From Litomosoides sigmodontis (taxonomy: Eukaryota; Nematoda; Chromadorea; Rhabditida; Onchocercidae), in NCBI GenBank assembly GCA_963070105.1, contig OY718804.1, positions 5,851,317 to 5,915,316 on the forward strand: DNA of 64,000 nucleotides. The letters run 5' to 3'. Shown piece by piece: positions 43,001 to 55,900 of the stretch; positions within the stretch are counted from its first letter, which is position 1, and each line of letters opens with the position of its first letter. The position numbers and the translations under genes are program-made. The notes under the pieces were generated by a model. The model did no database searches, was not told the origin of the DNA, and saw nothing but the letters and a program-made list of their open reading frames with translations.

Positions 43001-44037
43001 TATTATGTGTCTTGATATTGTATGCTTGTGTCATCGGACAAAAATTTCGTGTGTTATAACTGAGGTTATTCATAATAGACAAGGAGAATAAATTTCCCAG
43101 TAAATCAAATGTCCCGTTAAATCAAATACTTCAAACTCGTGTCAGTGTAGTACAGTGAAAAGGATGCAATCACAAAAAATTCCCTGCTATTTGTTCAAAT
43201 ATCTGTAAAGATTTTGCCAATTTCATGATTCATCAGATTCAAAAAAAGACCTCAACCTTTAAAGTGTTAATATTGTTGACAAAACTAATGTGCTGATACC
43301 CAGCATCACTTCGTGCCACGGCAATTTGCCATCGATCGTTAATATTACAATGGAACAAAATGGTCGAATTATTAACGTTTTCACCAAAATTTATTGAAAA
43401 TAGTTTCACGTAATCTTCAAACCCTGAAACCTTCAAAAAAAAAATGAGGTAATACATCAGTATAAACGTTGCCAAATTGAACATATTGAATACTTCGCGG
43501 ACCTGAATTCATAAGTTTTTGAAAGAGAGATATTAATTCATGAAATTGCACCATTTAAGTAATAACCTAATATCTAAAAAAAAAGCTAACCTCGATCTTG
43601 GTTCCGTTCAAAAATACATGAACACCATCAAGAGTACCAGCGATATCCACTGTCCGTCTTATCATTACTTCTACCGTGTCTTCGTCTAGAATTGATAGCT
43701 TAAATTTGTCCAAATCAGGCTTAAATGTGACACAAGTATAGTCTGATGCGCTTGCGCCAACATTACTGATGATCGGGTCATCCACATCGTTCATATTATT
43801 TCGCCAACACTGAAGTAAAATTCAGCATTGATTAATAGGTGAATTCAGTAATTTTCAAGAAGGTATGTCCAACACACACTGCAGTGTTTTCAAAGTTATA
43901 AATTGGGAATATGAGAAATCGTATCAGATAATTAGGGTTAGAAATAAATTTTAAAATGATTTCTTCCAACGCTGAAAAGAGAGAAGAAAGTTAAACCATA
44001 TATACCATGTTGAACAACGCACATAGAGAACAACCTT

Positions 44038-44081
<44 letters not shown>

Positions 44082-44678
44082 AATGAATAGCTAGCAATTC
44101 CTAGATATAATTTTTAAAAAAATTGGTAATATAAAAGAGACATAGATTTACTTGAAAAAAGCGCAACCCAGAGTGCTTTGTACAAGTTTCCACAGTAAAT
44201 TCCGTGCTAAATATGTTGCACAACTTGGCACCGAATCCATTCCTACCACCTGTAATTTTAGCAATTCCACTAAAAGCTTTTATTTAGTTTAGGTTTTGGA
44301 ACTCCAAAAATTTTAATCAGGTGTCTACCAACAACTACCACCAATAAACTCAATGTTTTGCAAGTCCAACTTCCATAAGAAATAATGAAGCAGAACAATA
44401 TATACAATATAATTTAAACTAACCGACTATTTTTAACTCGGAATCATCATAATTGGATGAAGTGAATAAGGTGCCAAAAATCATCGTAGGAACATAGATT
44501 CCTTCAGTCGGATGGACCTCCACTGGTATCCCACGGCCATTGTTCCAAACCGATATCGTGTTCCTCTCTCTAAATAAAAAGTTAACACATAAGGATAAAA
44601 TTAATAAGCAGTACGTGAAATATTTAGAATCATTACAATTTGCTAGGAATGTAAACACAATTGGAAATTCGAGGCAAA

Positions 44679-44772
<94 letters not shown>

Positions 44773-45275
44773 TACATGCAATTATCACTACCAAAGAAAA
44801 TACCAACCTGTCAATATTAACAGCGATAGTGGTCATTTGTGGATCTCGCCTTTTATTGTCAGCTGCATTAACAAGAATTTCATCAAAAATTTTCAATAAG
44901 CCAGGAACAATTCGTGCTTCCTTTTTTCGTACTTGCTTCCTCATTGCATCGTAAACATAAACTGGCTAAATACAACAACACTCGTACAAGAAAATGGTCA
45001 TCCAGCGTTGTTTCTTGAAAAATTTAGTGTCGGAGAACCCATTAGTAGTTCATACAATTATCAGTTTCAAATGCAAAATGAATACAAACTTGCTCGTCAG
45101 ATAGAAAAGCAGAACCAATATAACTGTCCGGTCGATAAAGTATATGTTTCAGGGGAGTCAATCTTTGATATTTCTCCGCTGCCAGTTTGGCAACAGTGGC
45201 CCGTTGTTCTGATTCATATGGGACTGAAAACCTTCGAATAGAATCAAGTAAAGTTACCGAATTATATTTTGAGAC
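37063..45275 (-). CDS. top-2: DNA topoisomerase II, lacking the long C-terminal tail
   Basis: ATP-dependent type IIA enzyme that passes one duplex through another. 25 exons found: 45275-45090, 44965-44808, 44569-44424, 44249-44152, 43809-43591, 43430-43257, 42988-42887, 42774-42577, 42475-42248, 42011-41886, 41571-41451, 41400-41360, 41302-41197, 41121-40955, 40860-40762, 40409-40263, 40130-39982, 39774-39688, 39538-39394, 39085-38981, 38842-38754, 38635-38494, 38267-38115, 37602-37477, 37302-37063; 1183 residues plus a missing N-terminal exon. GHKL ATPase: [35 protein letters not shown]; the transducer loop is QSK in place of [23 protein letters not shown] and [12 protein letters not shown]. 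Winged helix: [12 protein letters not shown]; catalytic tyrosine in SARYIYTSL; then [12 protein letters not shown]. The frame stops about 25 residues after LWNMDL, where human continues for some 350. The ATG exon is unresolved (candidate 45586). Confidence 0.94.
44041..44077. repeat. (AT)n microsatellite in a top-2 intron
   Basis: About 18 uninterrupted AT units in the intron after the exon ending at 44152. Confidence 0.97.
44681..44769. repeat. (TA)n microsatellite in a top-2 intron
   Basis: About 44 uninterrupted units between the second and third mapped exons. It produces spurious Tyr-Ile frames on both strands. Confidence 0.98.
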
Positions 45276-46257
45276 CTACTTATATTTGCTATATACTGAC
45301 AGCAGCGAACGGAATTCTTTCAATACTTCTGATTTCTCAAGAATTGATCTTTGTCACTGATGGCTTTTTAGAAGATTCTGATCTTAAAGACATCTTGTTC
45401 AAACATTGACGCCTCCAAGACATTCAAAAAATACTGACCACTGCCACTGTTGACAGCACGTTGGCTATGAAAAAACGATCGTTGATAACGTTCAGATGAA
45501 AGTATTCCTATATGTAGGTTTTTTCTTGAAATAATCAATGATCGCTTATGACTCTCTCTGAAGAGCACCCTCTGGATATACTCCATTTAGAGCACTTCAT
45601 TCACTTAGTGTGGATCTGAAATTAACGAAATCTCATAAACCACACTGTCACATGACCGCCAATCCTGTAATAAACCAGCCATTCCTTCCTACGAATGAAT
45701 CGTAATCGTCGAACTGTGAAATAAAAATCTCTTTAGTAAACCGACACCAAAGGAACAAAGGAGAATGGGTAAAACGAATAATAATTAGGGGCTCTCAATT
45801 GAATTCGAAATATTCAATTGAAAGTAATACCTTAAAAGATTAAATTTCAGTGCATCAAAGTAGAGCTATTTAGACTTATTTGAAAGAATATTTATTCATA
45901 TATTACTTAACAGGGAGATGAAATCACAGAGCGGAAGATACAACACACAAAATACTCCGCAAAATACTAGTATCGCAAAAATTAATAATAAAACAATTAC
46001 AAGCTGGAGTACGAGTGACCGTCACAATTTCCTCAATTACTTATCTAAAATGAATCATGCTGAGATACGTGAATCCAACTACTCTCCAACTCGATCTCCA
46101 AGTCAACCCAGCAATAAATAACACGTATGGGGAATAGCACAGCAAGAAAGATAATGTGATATTGCTGAAGACGAAAAAATACACAAAAACAAATCCATAA
46201 ATTAAGAAACGCATTATTTGGCAGAGAGATATCACAACATACACTAATCTCTACATA
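45276..46257. other. Region between top-2 and the 3' end of tir-1
   Basis: The missing first exon of top-2 should be in or beyond this interval. A minus-strand open frame from 45586 begins MEYIQRVLFRESHKR and could supply it, but no good phase-0 donor stands out. On the + strand 45918-46121 is a 67-codon Asn/Ser/Thr-rich frame of unknown meaning. Confidence 0.5.
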
Positions 46258-46386
46258 TCACAATTTAAATGCAATATACAAACATGTCATTGGTGAGGGA
46301 GTCCGCGGTGTAATCGTGGTGCCCACCTGTACAAGACGGTGTCTGCTTGGAATACCACTCGGTGAACCCGACGAACTTGGTTATGA
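46258..46386 (-). CDS. Candidate alternative 3' exon of tir-1
   Basis: The minus strand carries a G+C-rich patch whose one frame reads SSGSPSGIPSRHRLVQVG and then TTITPRTPSPMT, followed by a short tail and a stop at 46258-46260. The Ser/Pro/Thr/Arg-rich composition would suit the low-complexity tail after a TIR domain, where the upstream exon ends GTQQRK before a possible donor (AAA|GTATCC). The acceptor is uncertain: AACCAAG|TTCG needs phase 2. Other frames are also open over part of the stretch. Confidence 0.3.
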
Positions 46387-47292
46387 AGCTACTTCTTTTA
46401 GTTGGTTCTTTCTCATCCTACGTTCGAATCAAGTGAGTGGTAACTGAGATTGGGCAGTTTTCTGAGTACAATTTTCATTTTATTGATTAACAACGTGCAA
46501 CATTTCATTTCATCCCAGTTAACTGTGCCACTGTATCATTAGATGAATGAATAAACCATTAACTACGACACCTTTCTGTCCGCAATTTTGTTTTATGAAA
46601 CGTTAGAAGGATAATTAGTGTTTGACACTACCTGATTTGATTCGTATAATTCATTCATTTGACAAAATATTTCGCACGTAATTTTAATATCAGGTATTAT
46701 TCCCTTCCGACGAATGTGAACGTATGAATGTTACAAATCGAAATCCTCAGGATCATAAGCACGAAATATTTCGCGAAGAATGTAAGGACTTTGGCTTAAC
46801 ACAAATAATTCTGTAGGTGAAATAAATACAGTCCATTCCATAGAACGCCTAAGAAACTTCCATGAAAAGATTTACAGGTCTAATTACTAAGTCTGTGAAA
46901 GCAAAGAGTCAGTATTATAGTTGTTGTTACTCTAGCGAGAATTCACTGATAGCGACGAACGATTTGAGAACCCCGTAAGTTTTCCGCTGGAGTAAGTTAA
47001 AGTAAATTTAAATTGAGTCAAACACATTGAAACCAAAGTAAAAACCCGTAGAATTGCACATCATACCGCCCTTATTAACCCTTTATTAACTCTACGAGAG
47101 AGCTACTTATAGGAAGATACGCATCGATCAGGAGCGGTTGATGCTGCTTGTTGCGTTGCTTCTTAGCGGTGGTCGGGGTGACTGAAAGTAGCTCGATGAT
47201 TTATGAAACATCGTGCAATGCATTCATTATTAGAAATGAAGCAGCAATACAATCGGAGGAAATCCCGACGATTGCTGGTAAGGTAAAATTCG
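46387..47292. other. 3' flank or last intron of tir-1
   Basis: No supported exon. If the 46258-46386 exon is real this is intronic; otherwise it is intergenic. Confidence 0.4.
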
Positions 47293-50200
47293 TTATGTGC
47301 TAGAGGAGCGCAGAAGTAATAATAAAGTAGATATTACTGCTTTTAGCGGCTTGATTTGTTGGTTCACTAACAGGGAAGGCATTTCAAGAAAGACTACCGT
47401 GCAGTGGTTGTTTAACATTTCGTTATTCTGTTGCCTTGTTACCGAACATTTCTGGCTTGTTTTTGCGATTGACCATCTTGCGGATACTTTACGTTGCTGA
47501 GTTCCACTACTTCCACTTGATGCTACCGATGTCTTAAAAATAAAATTGACAATTATAGTCTGCTAACTTATCACAGTAATGTTCAACAAGTTCAATCGTT
47601 ACTAGTCGGAACAGCACATTACACAAATTTTTGTTTAGTCAAATTTTTTTTGTCAAATCTTTTTGTCTATTCAATCGGTCATAACATATATGCTCTTTTC
47701 GGTCATCTTGCAAGGATCAGTTAGGATATTCGAGGTACATTATCCTCAATTCTAAAAAATAGGGCTGTTTGGCTTGCAGTAAAGCCAACAGGCATTCTCA
47801 ATATTATGAGTTTTATCGTACAATATGATTACAAAATGTGCCGACAAACAAGATATGCATACCTGTTGTTGGTTAATACTTGGTGTTCGATTCAATTCGC
47901 CTTTGATAAAGCGTTCTACTTTATCCATACAAGCTTCTTGATAATCATGTACCCAACGTACACCATTATAACGCGTTATGTGTCTTATATCTGCTGGCAA
48001 ATCAGTATCAGCGGGGAAATCGAAGTGTTGATCAAAAATCGGTATTACATTCTTATGATGATCAAAAGCACATCGCAGCTGGAACACAAATTACAAGCTA
48101 AGATTTAGCAGCAAATTTTCAGTCATACAGTCTTGCGTCCTTAGGCGTTTCAAAATTATTATTTGTAGGAAGTTTTGAAGCGTTAACGTGGATAGAACAA
48201 GTCCAAAATATTTCATAGAAGGAAGAAGATTAAATTACGTGCGTCGTACAAGCAAGGTTGAATTAGAAGCAGAACTCTTCCGGTCCTCAATCACTAAGTA
48301 AAGCGTCTAGGAAACCTCTTTATGTATCCAATCTTCGCAGTTGTGATCATTGAACAATCTGTCCAAAGAATTTGGCGTTAATACAAGAATAAAATGCTTT
48401 GCTGCTTGGATATTTTTCAACAATGATGAATCAAATTTACCAGCATATAGCTTATCGACATCGATGAATACCTGCAATCGAAACTATGTGCAGTGACAAT
48501 ATCAGAGCGGCAGACGTAATAGAACAACACTTTATGCGTGAACAATTTGACTCGGAATTTAGATAGGAAGACTATTATTGTTTATAAAATCCTAAAGGGT
48601 ACTCAATAGGAAGAACCGTAAGAAGTTCGGTTGCTGTATGTTCTGTGGATATACGTGAAAATTACTGATATTAGCTGAAAATTAACAAAAGGAAAACAGA
48701 CCGAGGTGCGGGACTCATTTCATATTTTGGGAAATTGTGATGCATACAGAGATGTATACTGGATAAAGAAATCATATTGAAAACCCCGTATATGTCCGTG
48801 AAAATCAAAATAAATATTAACCTTATATCCTCTAAGTTGAAGTAAAACTTTGATGAGGCTGGCCAGTTGATTACCCGTACTACGTCGATAACTTATGAAT
48901 ACATCAATCTGCTTACTTAATATCGCAACTTCAATGTCATCGATATGTTTGCTATCTACAACACAATTTTTGAAATTCCACGAAGCAATGCTTTATAAGC
49001 TTTATTGTGATTTGCTCAACAAGAATTAGCAATTAAAATTCGAACTGCAATATTACATTTCAGTTACATTTCAAGTCTTACCTTGCAACGCTTGCCTTAG
49101 CTTGAGTCTGTGGATTGGATTATGCATACCGCACACAGTTTTCATCATTTCGTCAGTTAAAGAGGGCAGCAAACTGCGATTTAAACCCATTCCAAGCATC
49201 TGATATGTATATACTGACAATTCCGGACTTAACGACATCAGAAATTGATCTAACTGACTTTCGTCTACACTTCCATAGTCGGCAGCGATCTGGAAGTGCT
49301 GCAGACTTAAGAATCAAGTACGATAATCACCTCTGTTCCATCTTCCTATCAGAATCTTACAGACAGATGGATCCCTATGAATTAAAAATATATTCCCTAA
49401 AGGAGAAAAACTTGCTTTAAGACTTTCCAGTTCACGGATGAAACGTTTTCTAAGCAAGGCAGAAGACATCTGAAGATCTTGTTCAAGCTCTTTTTCAGTT
49501 AGCAACAATAATAAGTCGCCATCGACCATGTGTTTCGCAAAAGCATCTGCGTAGGATTCGAAACCAATCTGGACAAGAAACAGTTTTGCTGTGGTCAGTG
49601 CGTAATGAGATTATTAATTTCCAATGTTTGATTAAGATGTGCGAAAAAGCATTACGGAAAAAAGAAAAGGAGAAAGTAACTTAGAGATTCAAATTTCACG
49701 TTCCAGCCGTAAAATTTTTCTATTCAAAAACTGTTCAATCTAATTGGGTAAAAACGGAAAATTTTCCGGTTATTACACGATTTTTTGTTTAGTAAACCAG
49801 AAAATGAAGATACAAAATAAATATTGTAGTGTTTTTGGGAATAAATAACACTGCGTTTGCGCAGACATTACTATGTCAAGTCAAAGGCGTCCTTTTAAAA
49901 TTTTGAATTTCAAATTTACATACGTAAGCCACTCTTTATTTTTTCTATTCAAAAAAAGAGTAAAATTAAAAAAGACAAGAGAAAGGATAATTTAATGGTA
50001 TATTATTTCTACAGGAAGTTAGCTCCAAGAAAAATCAAATGCTACAGAAAAATAATATACCACTAAACTGACTTTCTTCACCCAGTACTGGACATCGGCA
50101 ATTGTCCAACATGGTACCTGCTGCGTAAGCTTGTAGGGAACTTCCTCACCTATCACAGTTAAAGCTTCACTTGCAAACTTTGCGGCCACTTCGTCTGGAC

Positions 50201-52866
50201 TTGAGGCAATTTCTTTCAGTGCCGCTATCGCTCCTATTTCCTGCATTACATTCGATTCTATTACTTTATGTCTCCAAGTCTAATTCAATTTTAAATTTAT
50301 TCAGTATTTTTCTCATTTCGTTTACAGAAAGTGTTTCTTACAAATACTTTCAACCACGTTGTAGCAGCACACGAAAGCACATGCTTCTTAATATGTAACA
50401 AATAACTTATGCGAATTTTTTGAAAATTAATTCTAAATTTAAAATCGTAAACTTGAATACCCCGTGATACTTCAATAAATTCATTATTGATCATATATGA
50501 TCGTGCAAGATATCGTCATATGGGAGGTAGAACGCCTCAGTTGCACAGTCACACAAGGCAGCATTATTTGAAGAAGCGTTAAAATTTTTTTTAGAAAATT
50601 GAAGCTAATGAAGTTCACTTTATAGGGTAGACCGACAGAGCGGCAAATTTCGAGACAAAAGGCTTGCCTTGCCAGCATAAAGACATCTCAGTACAGTAAA
50701 AAATCACTGAAAATTCGATCGGTTAAGCTGCAATAAGGGCGTGGTAGTACAGCACGCGTGGCATGTCAGTAGTGTATTTATGTTGCATTTCGACGTACAA
50801 ACAAACCGCCCACACATCCTTTCATGCTGACGTCTATTGTTCGCAATCACTGAGAGAAAAAGTTCTGTGACAGTCCCCAACTGTCCACCAATGAGCGGCA
50901 ATCATTCGCTGAATCACTTACAGCCAAATTCCAAGAATTTTTAACTCCAAAAATGTTCAGTGTAACCTAACTCGGTTTAACTTTAACTTAACAGCCCTTC
51001 GCCAAACCTTAACAGGTAATTCTGAGGTTGCATGAAGTAAATACGAGCAAGCATGACGACTGATTACAATTTAACAAAAGCCATGCTGATAAATCCACGT
51101 AAGTTCACGACTGATTTTGACTCGGACGTAAACAACACTTCGAAAGAGACTTGCGTTCTATCTTCGCAGTGATCGTGCACCGTTACATTTGCGTCATTTC
51201 ACTGTGTGATATTTTAATGATTTTATTGCTAGGAGGAAGAGACAACAGGAAAATATTGTTTTCCTTTTTTAAATTAAATCAACAAAGGATTTCTTTCTGC
51301 GAGAAAATCCCATTTTCTCGGAGGAGAGAAGTTCTCTGAAAGTTTCTAGAACGGCTCCGAAGAATACCAGGTTACGTTCCATGTTTTCGGTTCACTGCCA
51401 CACATTTTCTTCTTCCCAGAAAAGAAGCGGTGGGAAAATGGCGACGATTTTTCGGGCGAATAGCGGCGACATGTCATCTTACGGACTTTTGCCGAAGAGG
51501 TATTTTGAAAATTTAACAACTTACTTGAAAAACTTCAAGTTTTTGCTGATCCTTCTTTATTGTTGCTTCTATTGTGAAGTGAAACGCAGCAATACTACGT
51601 GCTTCGCGACACTTCGACTTGAGCATTGGTAGCAATCTGAAGCAGAAACCCCTCAGGCAAGTGATCACTTACAGCAAGAAGAAAAACTCTCGTAAATGCA
51701 ACCGACACTTCCTCGGTCATATTGTGGACTTCATCCTTCTTATGCAACTTACTGCTAGGTATATATCGTGTTTCAACGCCTTATTCATTTCCTATACAAA
51801 CATTTCAAATATGCTAATTTACCACTTCATCTAAATTAAACCAAACTAGGAGATCTTAAATTTGAAAACCAGAATTCCGGTCCGAAGAAGTGGATGAGCA
51901 ACAGTCAAATGATTGGTCCAGTAGTGTGTAGACTATCAGAAACATGAAAATTAGGAAGTCAAATAAGGAATCAATTAAAAACTGTGCAGCGGTAACCAAA
52001 AAAAATTACCAGAAGACGATTTATGATAGTTACGTGCAATGCCAAAATTCAGTGATTAGTTAGTTACGAAAATATAGCCGGTAATTACTAGTATCACTTT
52101 TCCCTGTGAGCTAAGGCTCGTGCGTAATACATCAGATAGGTAGAACAGGAAATCGAACGCTGCGTACGCTTGTCTCAGCCTGACGTAGATGGATTGCGGA
52201 GGAAATGTAGCAATACCTCTCAAGCCATTCCTTTGGTCGTCCTTGCGAATGCTTGTAATGATCGCCGGCAAAAGTTATCGCTTGATGGGCAAGTAGGAAT
52301 GGTTCTACCAACGCTAAAGTACCTGACTTATTCACCGCCGCTTCCATCTCCTTCGTACTTCCAAGCACGCAAATTGCTAAGCACGCATAGTAACGTGTTA
52401 TATCGTCCGGCTGTGAAGCTAACAAGAAGAGCCAGTCTGGTACCTGCAACTAATTCAAGATTAGACTACTACTGATTTAATGCAAATGATTCCTTAACGT
52501 TAATAAATGCAAATGTCCCATCTAGACTGTTTGGTCTAGACTTTCGAGAGATTACGACGAATTAAATTCAAATTTTGCAGGAAGAATTTAAATGTGCTAA
52601 TGTTTTTTGGAAGGAACACAGCCGTCGTCTCTACTGTGATTCATATAGTTTGAATGAATCGATCAATGTCTGATGAACAATGCAAACAGTTTTTCTCTTT
52701 TTGTTTGGGCAAGCTAATAAACAATGTGAAAGAATCAACAAAAGTACAGGGATGGAGACGGGACGGAAGGTACGTGAATAGCTGTACTTCATCGTTGGCA
52801 ACTCTTTGCCATTAACTTTTACCACTGTCAAACATCATTTCACCCAGTTAATCGCACACACACACG

Positions 52867-52901
<35 letters not shown>

Positions 52902-55900
52902 AGAAAGGTGAGAATTTAGCTTCAACCTGATAGATCGTGGGGTGATTTTGCCTCAACCACTGATAAAGATTCTGTCATGAATCATTGAAGAGACAAATAA
53001 ATGAAGGATAGGTGGCGTTACGAGAATATACTGCAGTAGCCTTAGTGATCTGCTGCACTGCTGACCAGTGCTTCACAACTGCCTACTAAATGACAAAGGA
53101 ACTGGTAATTGAAATGAGCATAAAAATTTCATGTATTAGAAATGATTCAAAATTTTCTCATTAAATGTCGATGTTTTTGACAACTGGAGGAAGGTTCGTA
53201 AAAAAGAAACCAACTGATTATGATGCAGTCAAGCACATACCTTCTTCTGAATAATTTTTTTCTTCGCTTCCGAACAGCTGTACAATGATAGATTAGCAAG
53301 TGCAAGAGCAGCATGCCGTAAAGTTATCGGCGTATCAGTAGCACGTTTACACGTTAACAGGATGTGATCCAAAACGCCATACTCAATTAGCCTGAAATGA
53401 TGTGCTGTGTACTGAAGCCACTGTCCTTTTTATTTACTGCAAAGGTAAGGAGTCGTAGGAAGAGGAGAGAGTAAAGTATTGCTGAAGATCCTCCAGCTGC
53501 CCACTCCTCTCTCGACATACCATACCTATAAGTGGTAGCAGTTGAATGCTTGAACAAGCTTTCCATTATTGACAGCGACATTCGCTGTTGTTCCGGATTT
53601 TTGTTCAGTTTTTCGGCTGTCGCAACTAATTTTTTTAAATATCCTTTGTTAACCACATATTCTCGATTATTCAATGAAAGACATTCCTCTAACACACGTC
53701 CACATGCTAACCGAACTGCAAAACAATTATAGCATCGGTCAAGCGTTTCTAGGAAACCTAAATGGAGCGGTTAAAGCAAAGGACGTCTCATTTCCAGCAG
53801 GACTGCCAGGGCTAAGACATTTTCACTATCACCAAAAATGACGGCAAAATTTCAAATGATAGAATCTCTTCCATTGCAGAAATCTTTGGAACTTTTCACT
53901 TCTCTCACCAAGAATTCCAATCAGACTGAGAAACACAGTTAAGCTCTCTCTCTCTCTCGCTCTCTCTCTTCCCTCCACTGATAAACAACTGATAAATCTC
54001 TTCTTCCGCGTACGAAAGATCTTGTAACTCTATCATAGCCACATAGAAAATGAAACTTTAGTGATGTCTAAAAATTGGATCAAATTTTTGAGGACTTCAA
54101 AACTCACCAGGTTCACAAGTCTGCGCCTTAATAAAATTCATAATGAGTGAATCAAAGTAATTCTGGTCACGTAGAAAATCACAAAGAGCGTATGACAAGT
54201 CGTGCGAAATTTTCGGGAACATCCATGCCTTTGTCATAACCTTTGCTACTATAGTACAACCCTGCAGGATGTAATTAATTAGAAAATTTGTCGATAGATT
54301 TATTTACACCAAATGCACCCCCCCCCCCACCTCCTTATCCGCGAGAAGTGCTTGAGGTCAGTCAAAGATTATCCGAGTATTAGGTTAAGTAGTGAAATAA
54401 TATAATCCATCACATTAAATATGTGATGCAAGAGAATAGGCAGGAGAGACAAGTGTATTCCACACTAACCATATATGTCTTTAATTCTATTTACACGTTC
54501 ACAGAAATTTCGCTTCCAGAAATTGTTTTTTTAATTTATTAAAAATTTTTCAATTTAATTAAAACCGCTGAAGTCTATATTTAAATCTGAATTTTTTATA
54601 ATTTATGAATGAATGTATATGGATAGTATGAGGAGAAATATCAAAGACCAGCGACTGCCTGAGGTTATGATAAATTTATTCTTCTAGAAATTTATGCTAT
54701 GTGAAGCGATTAGCACAGATACTAATTTCTCGGTTGGAAATACCGCTTATATTAGAAGCACTCACTTAGAAAGAAAAATATTGGATTTTGAATTTAAAAC
54801 GCGTAAAAGATACCTCAGTAATTTGTTCATCGCTACCCTGAGCAATATGTTCGAATGCTTTATCAATGAAATTTTGATATTTCGATAATTTGGTCTTTAG
54901 GGTGTGCATCATCATCACTTGCTCTGTGTGTGAATGCTTTGTTAATGGGCCATTGGTTACTGTATCCTGCAACGACGACAATGTATGTGACCGATTTCAT
55001 CTGTTTAGTTGGGCTTTCTTTTTTAAGATATAGCTCCTTACTAAACGCATTTCCAATTATTTTAAAATGGATAATTGTGAAACCTGAAATAAGCTGAGAC
55101 GACTGGGTGATGATGCACGTGGATCGGCAATTGGTGATAAATCATCTATTGTTACGTCCATTTCAGGTGCCGGTAATGAGCAAACTCCAGCTGATGAACC
55201 TTCACTTTTGAAGCGTCTATATTCTGATTCCTACAGAAACAGATTGCTTTAATTCAGCAAATAATACCAAATTATATTTAGATTGAAATAAAAAACAAAG
55301 CATTGACGCTCAACAAATGTTTACGTCTGATCTCTCGTGTAGCTCATAATGTTCCATCAAAATGATTGTAAACAGCAATAGTTAACACTACCAATAAATA
55401 CGATAAAAATTTTTAGCAATTGTTTAAATATCTCCTAAAAGGATCCCACACCTGACACAGTTTGTTGAAATCACTTTATCCAATACTGAAATTAACACTT
55501 AGCGAAATGTAAACGAGACTACTAGTAATAGTACTATCTGATAGGCCTGTTCACCACTCCGCGGATAATACTCCTCTCTGTGCTCAATTCATATTTTGTT
55601 TCATTCTCCTTTCCATGTATAAAAGTGTTCGAGTTAGGAGAGTATGACAATAGGCCGGCCAGTCCTGGCAAACGGAACCGTCGTAGATGACACAAAAAAC
55701 CGAGCAATGACATCTACGACGACATTCCCATACTACTTTGACGTCAAAAGGTTTCTATCGTCTTCAACATACTATCTATGCTTATGCACACACAGGTAGG
55801 TATGTCCGTGACACAATGTAAGTGTGTGGGCGTGTAGTACGCATTTGTGGTCTCGGCAATTCCTACTTTTTTTTCAACTTTTTTGTTCATATTTGGTGTA

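Noticed and set aside
44540..44954. Three overlapping frames of about 100 codons with long Ile-Tyr runs
   Set aside because: They are translations of the (TA)n repeat in a top-2 intron; only the true exon at 44965-44808 is coding.
45918..46121. 67-codon Asn/Ser/Thr-rich + strand frame
   Set aside because: Low complexity, no splice sites at sensible positions and no family match.
51151..51834. Three consecutive + strand frames within the tir-1 locus
   Set aside because: They lie in introns of, or antisense to, tir-1 (exon 51636-51534), which explains the region.
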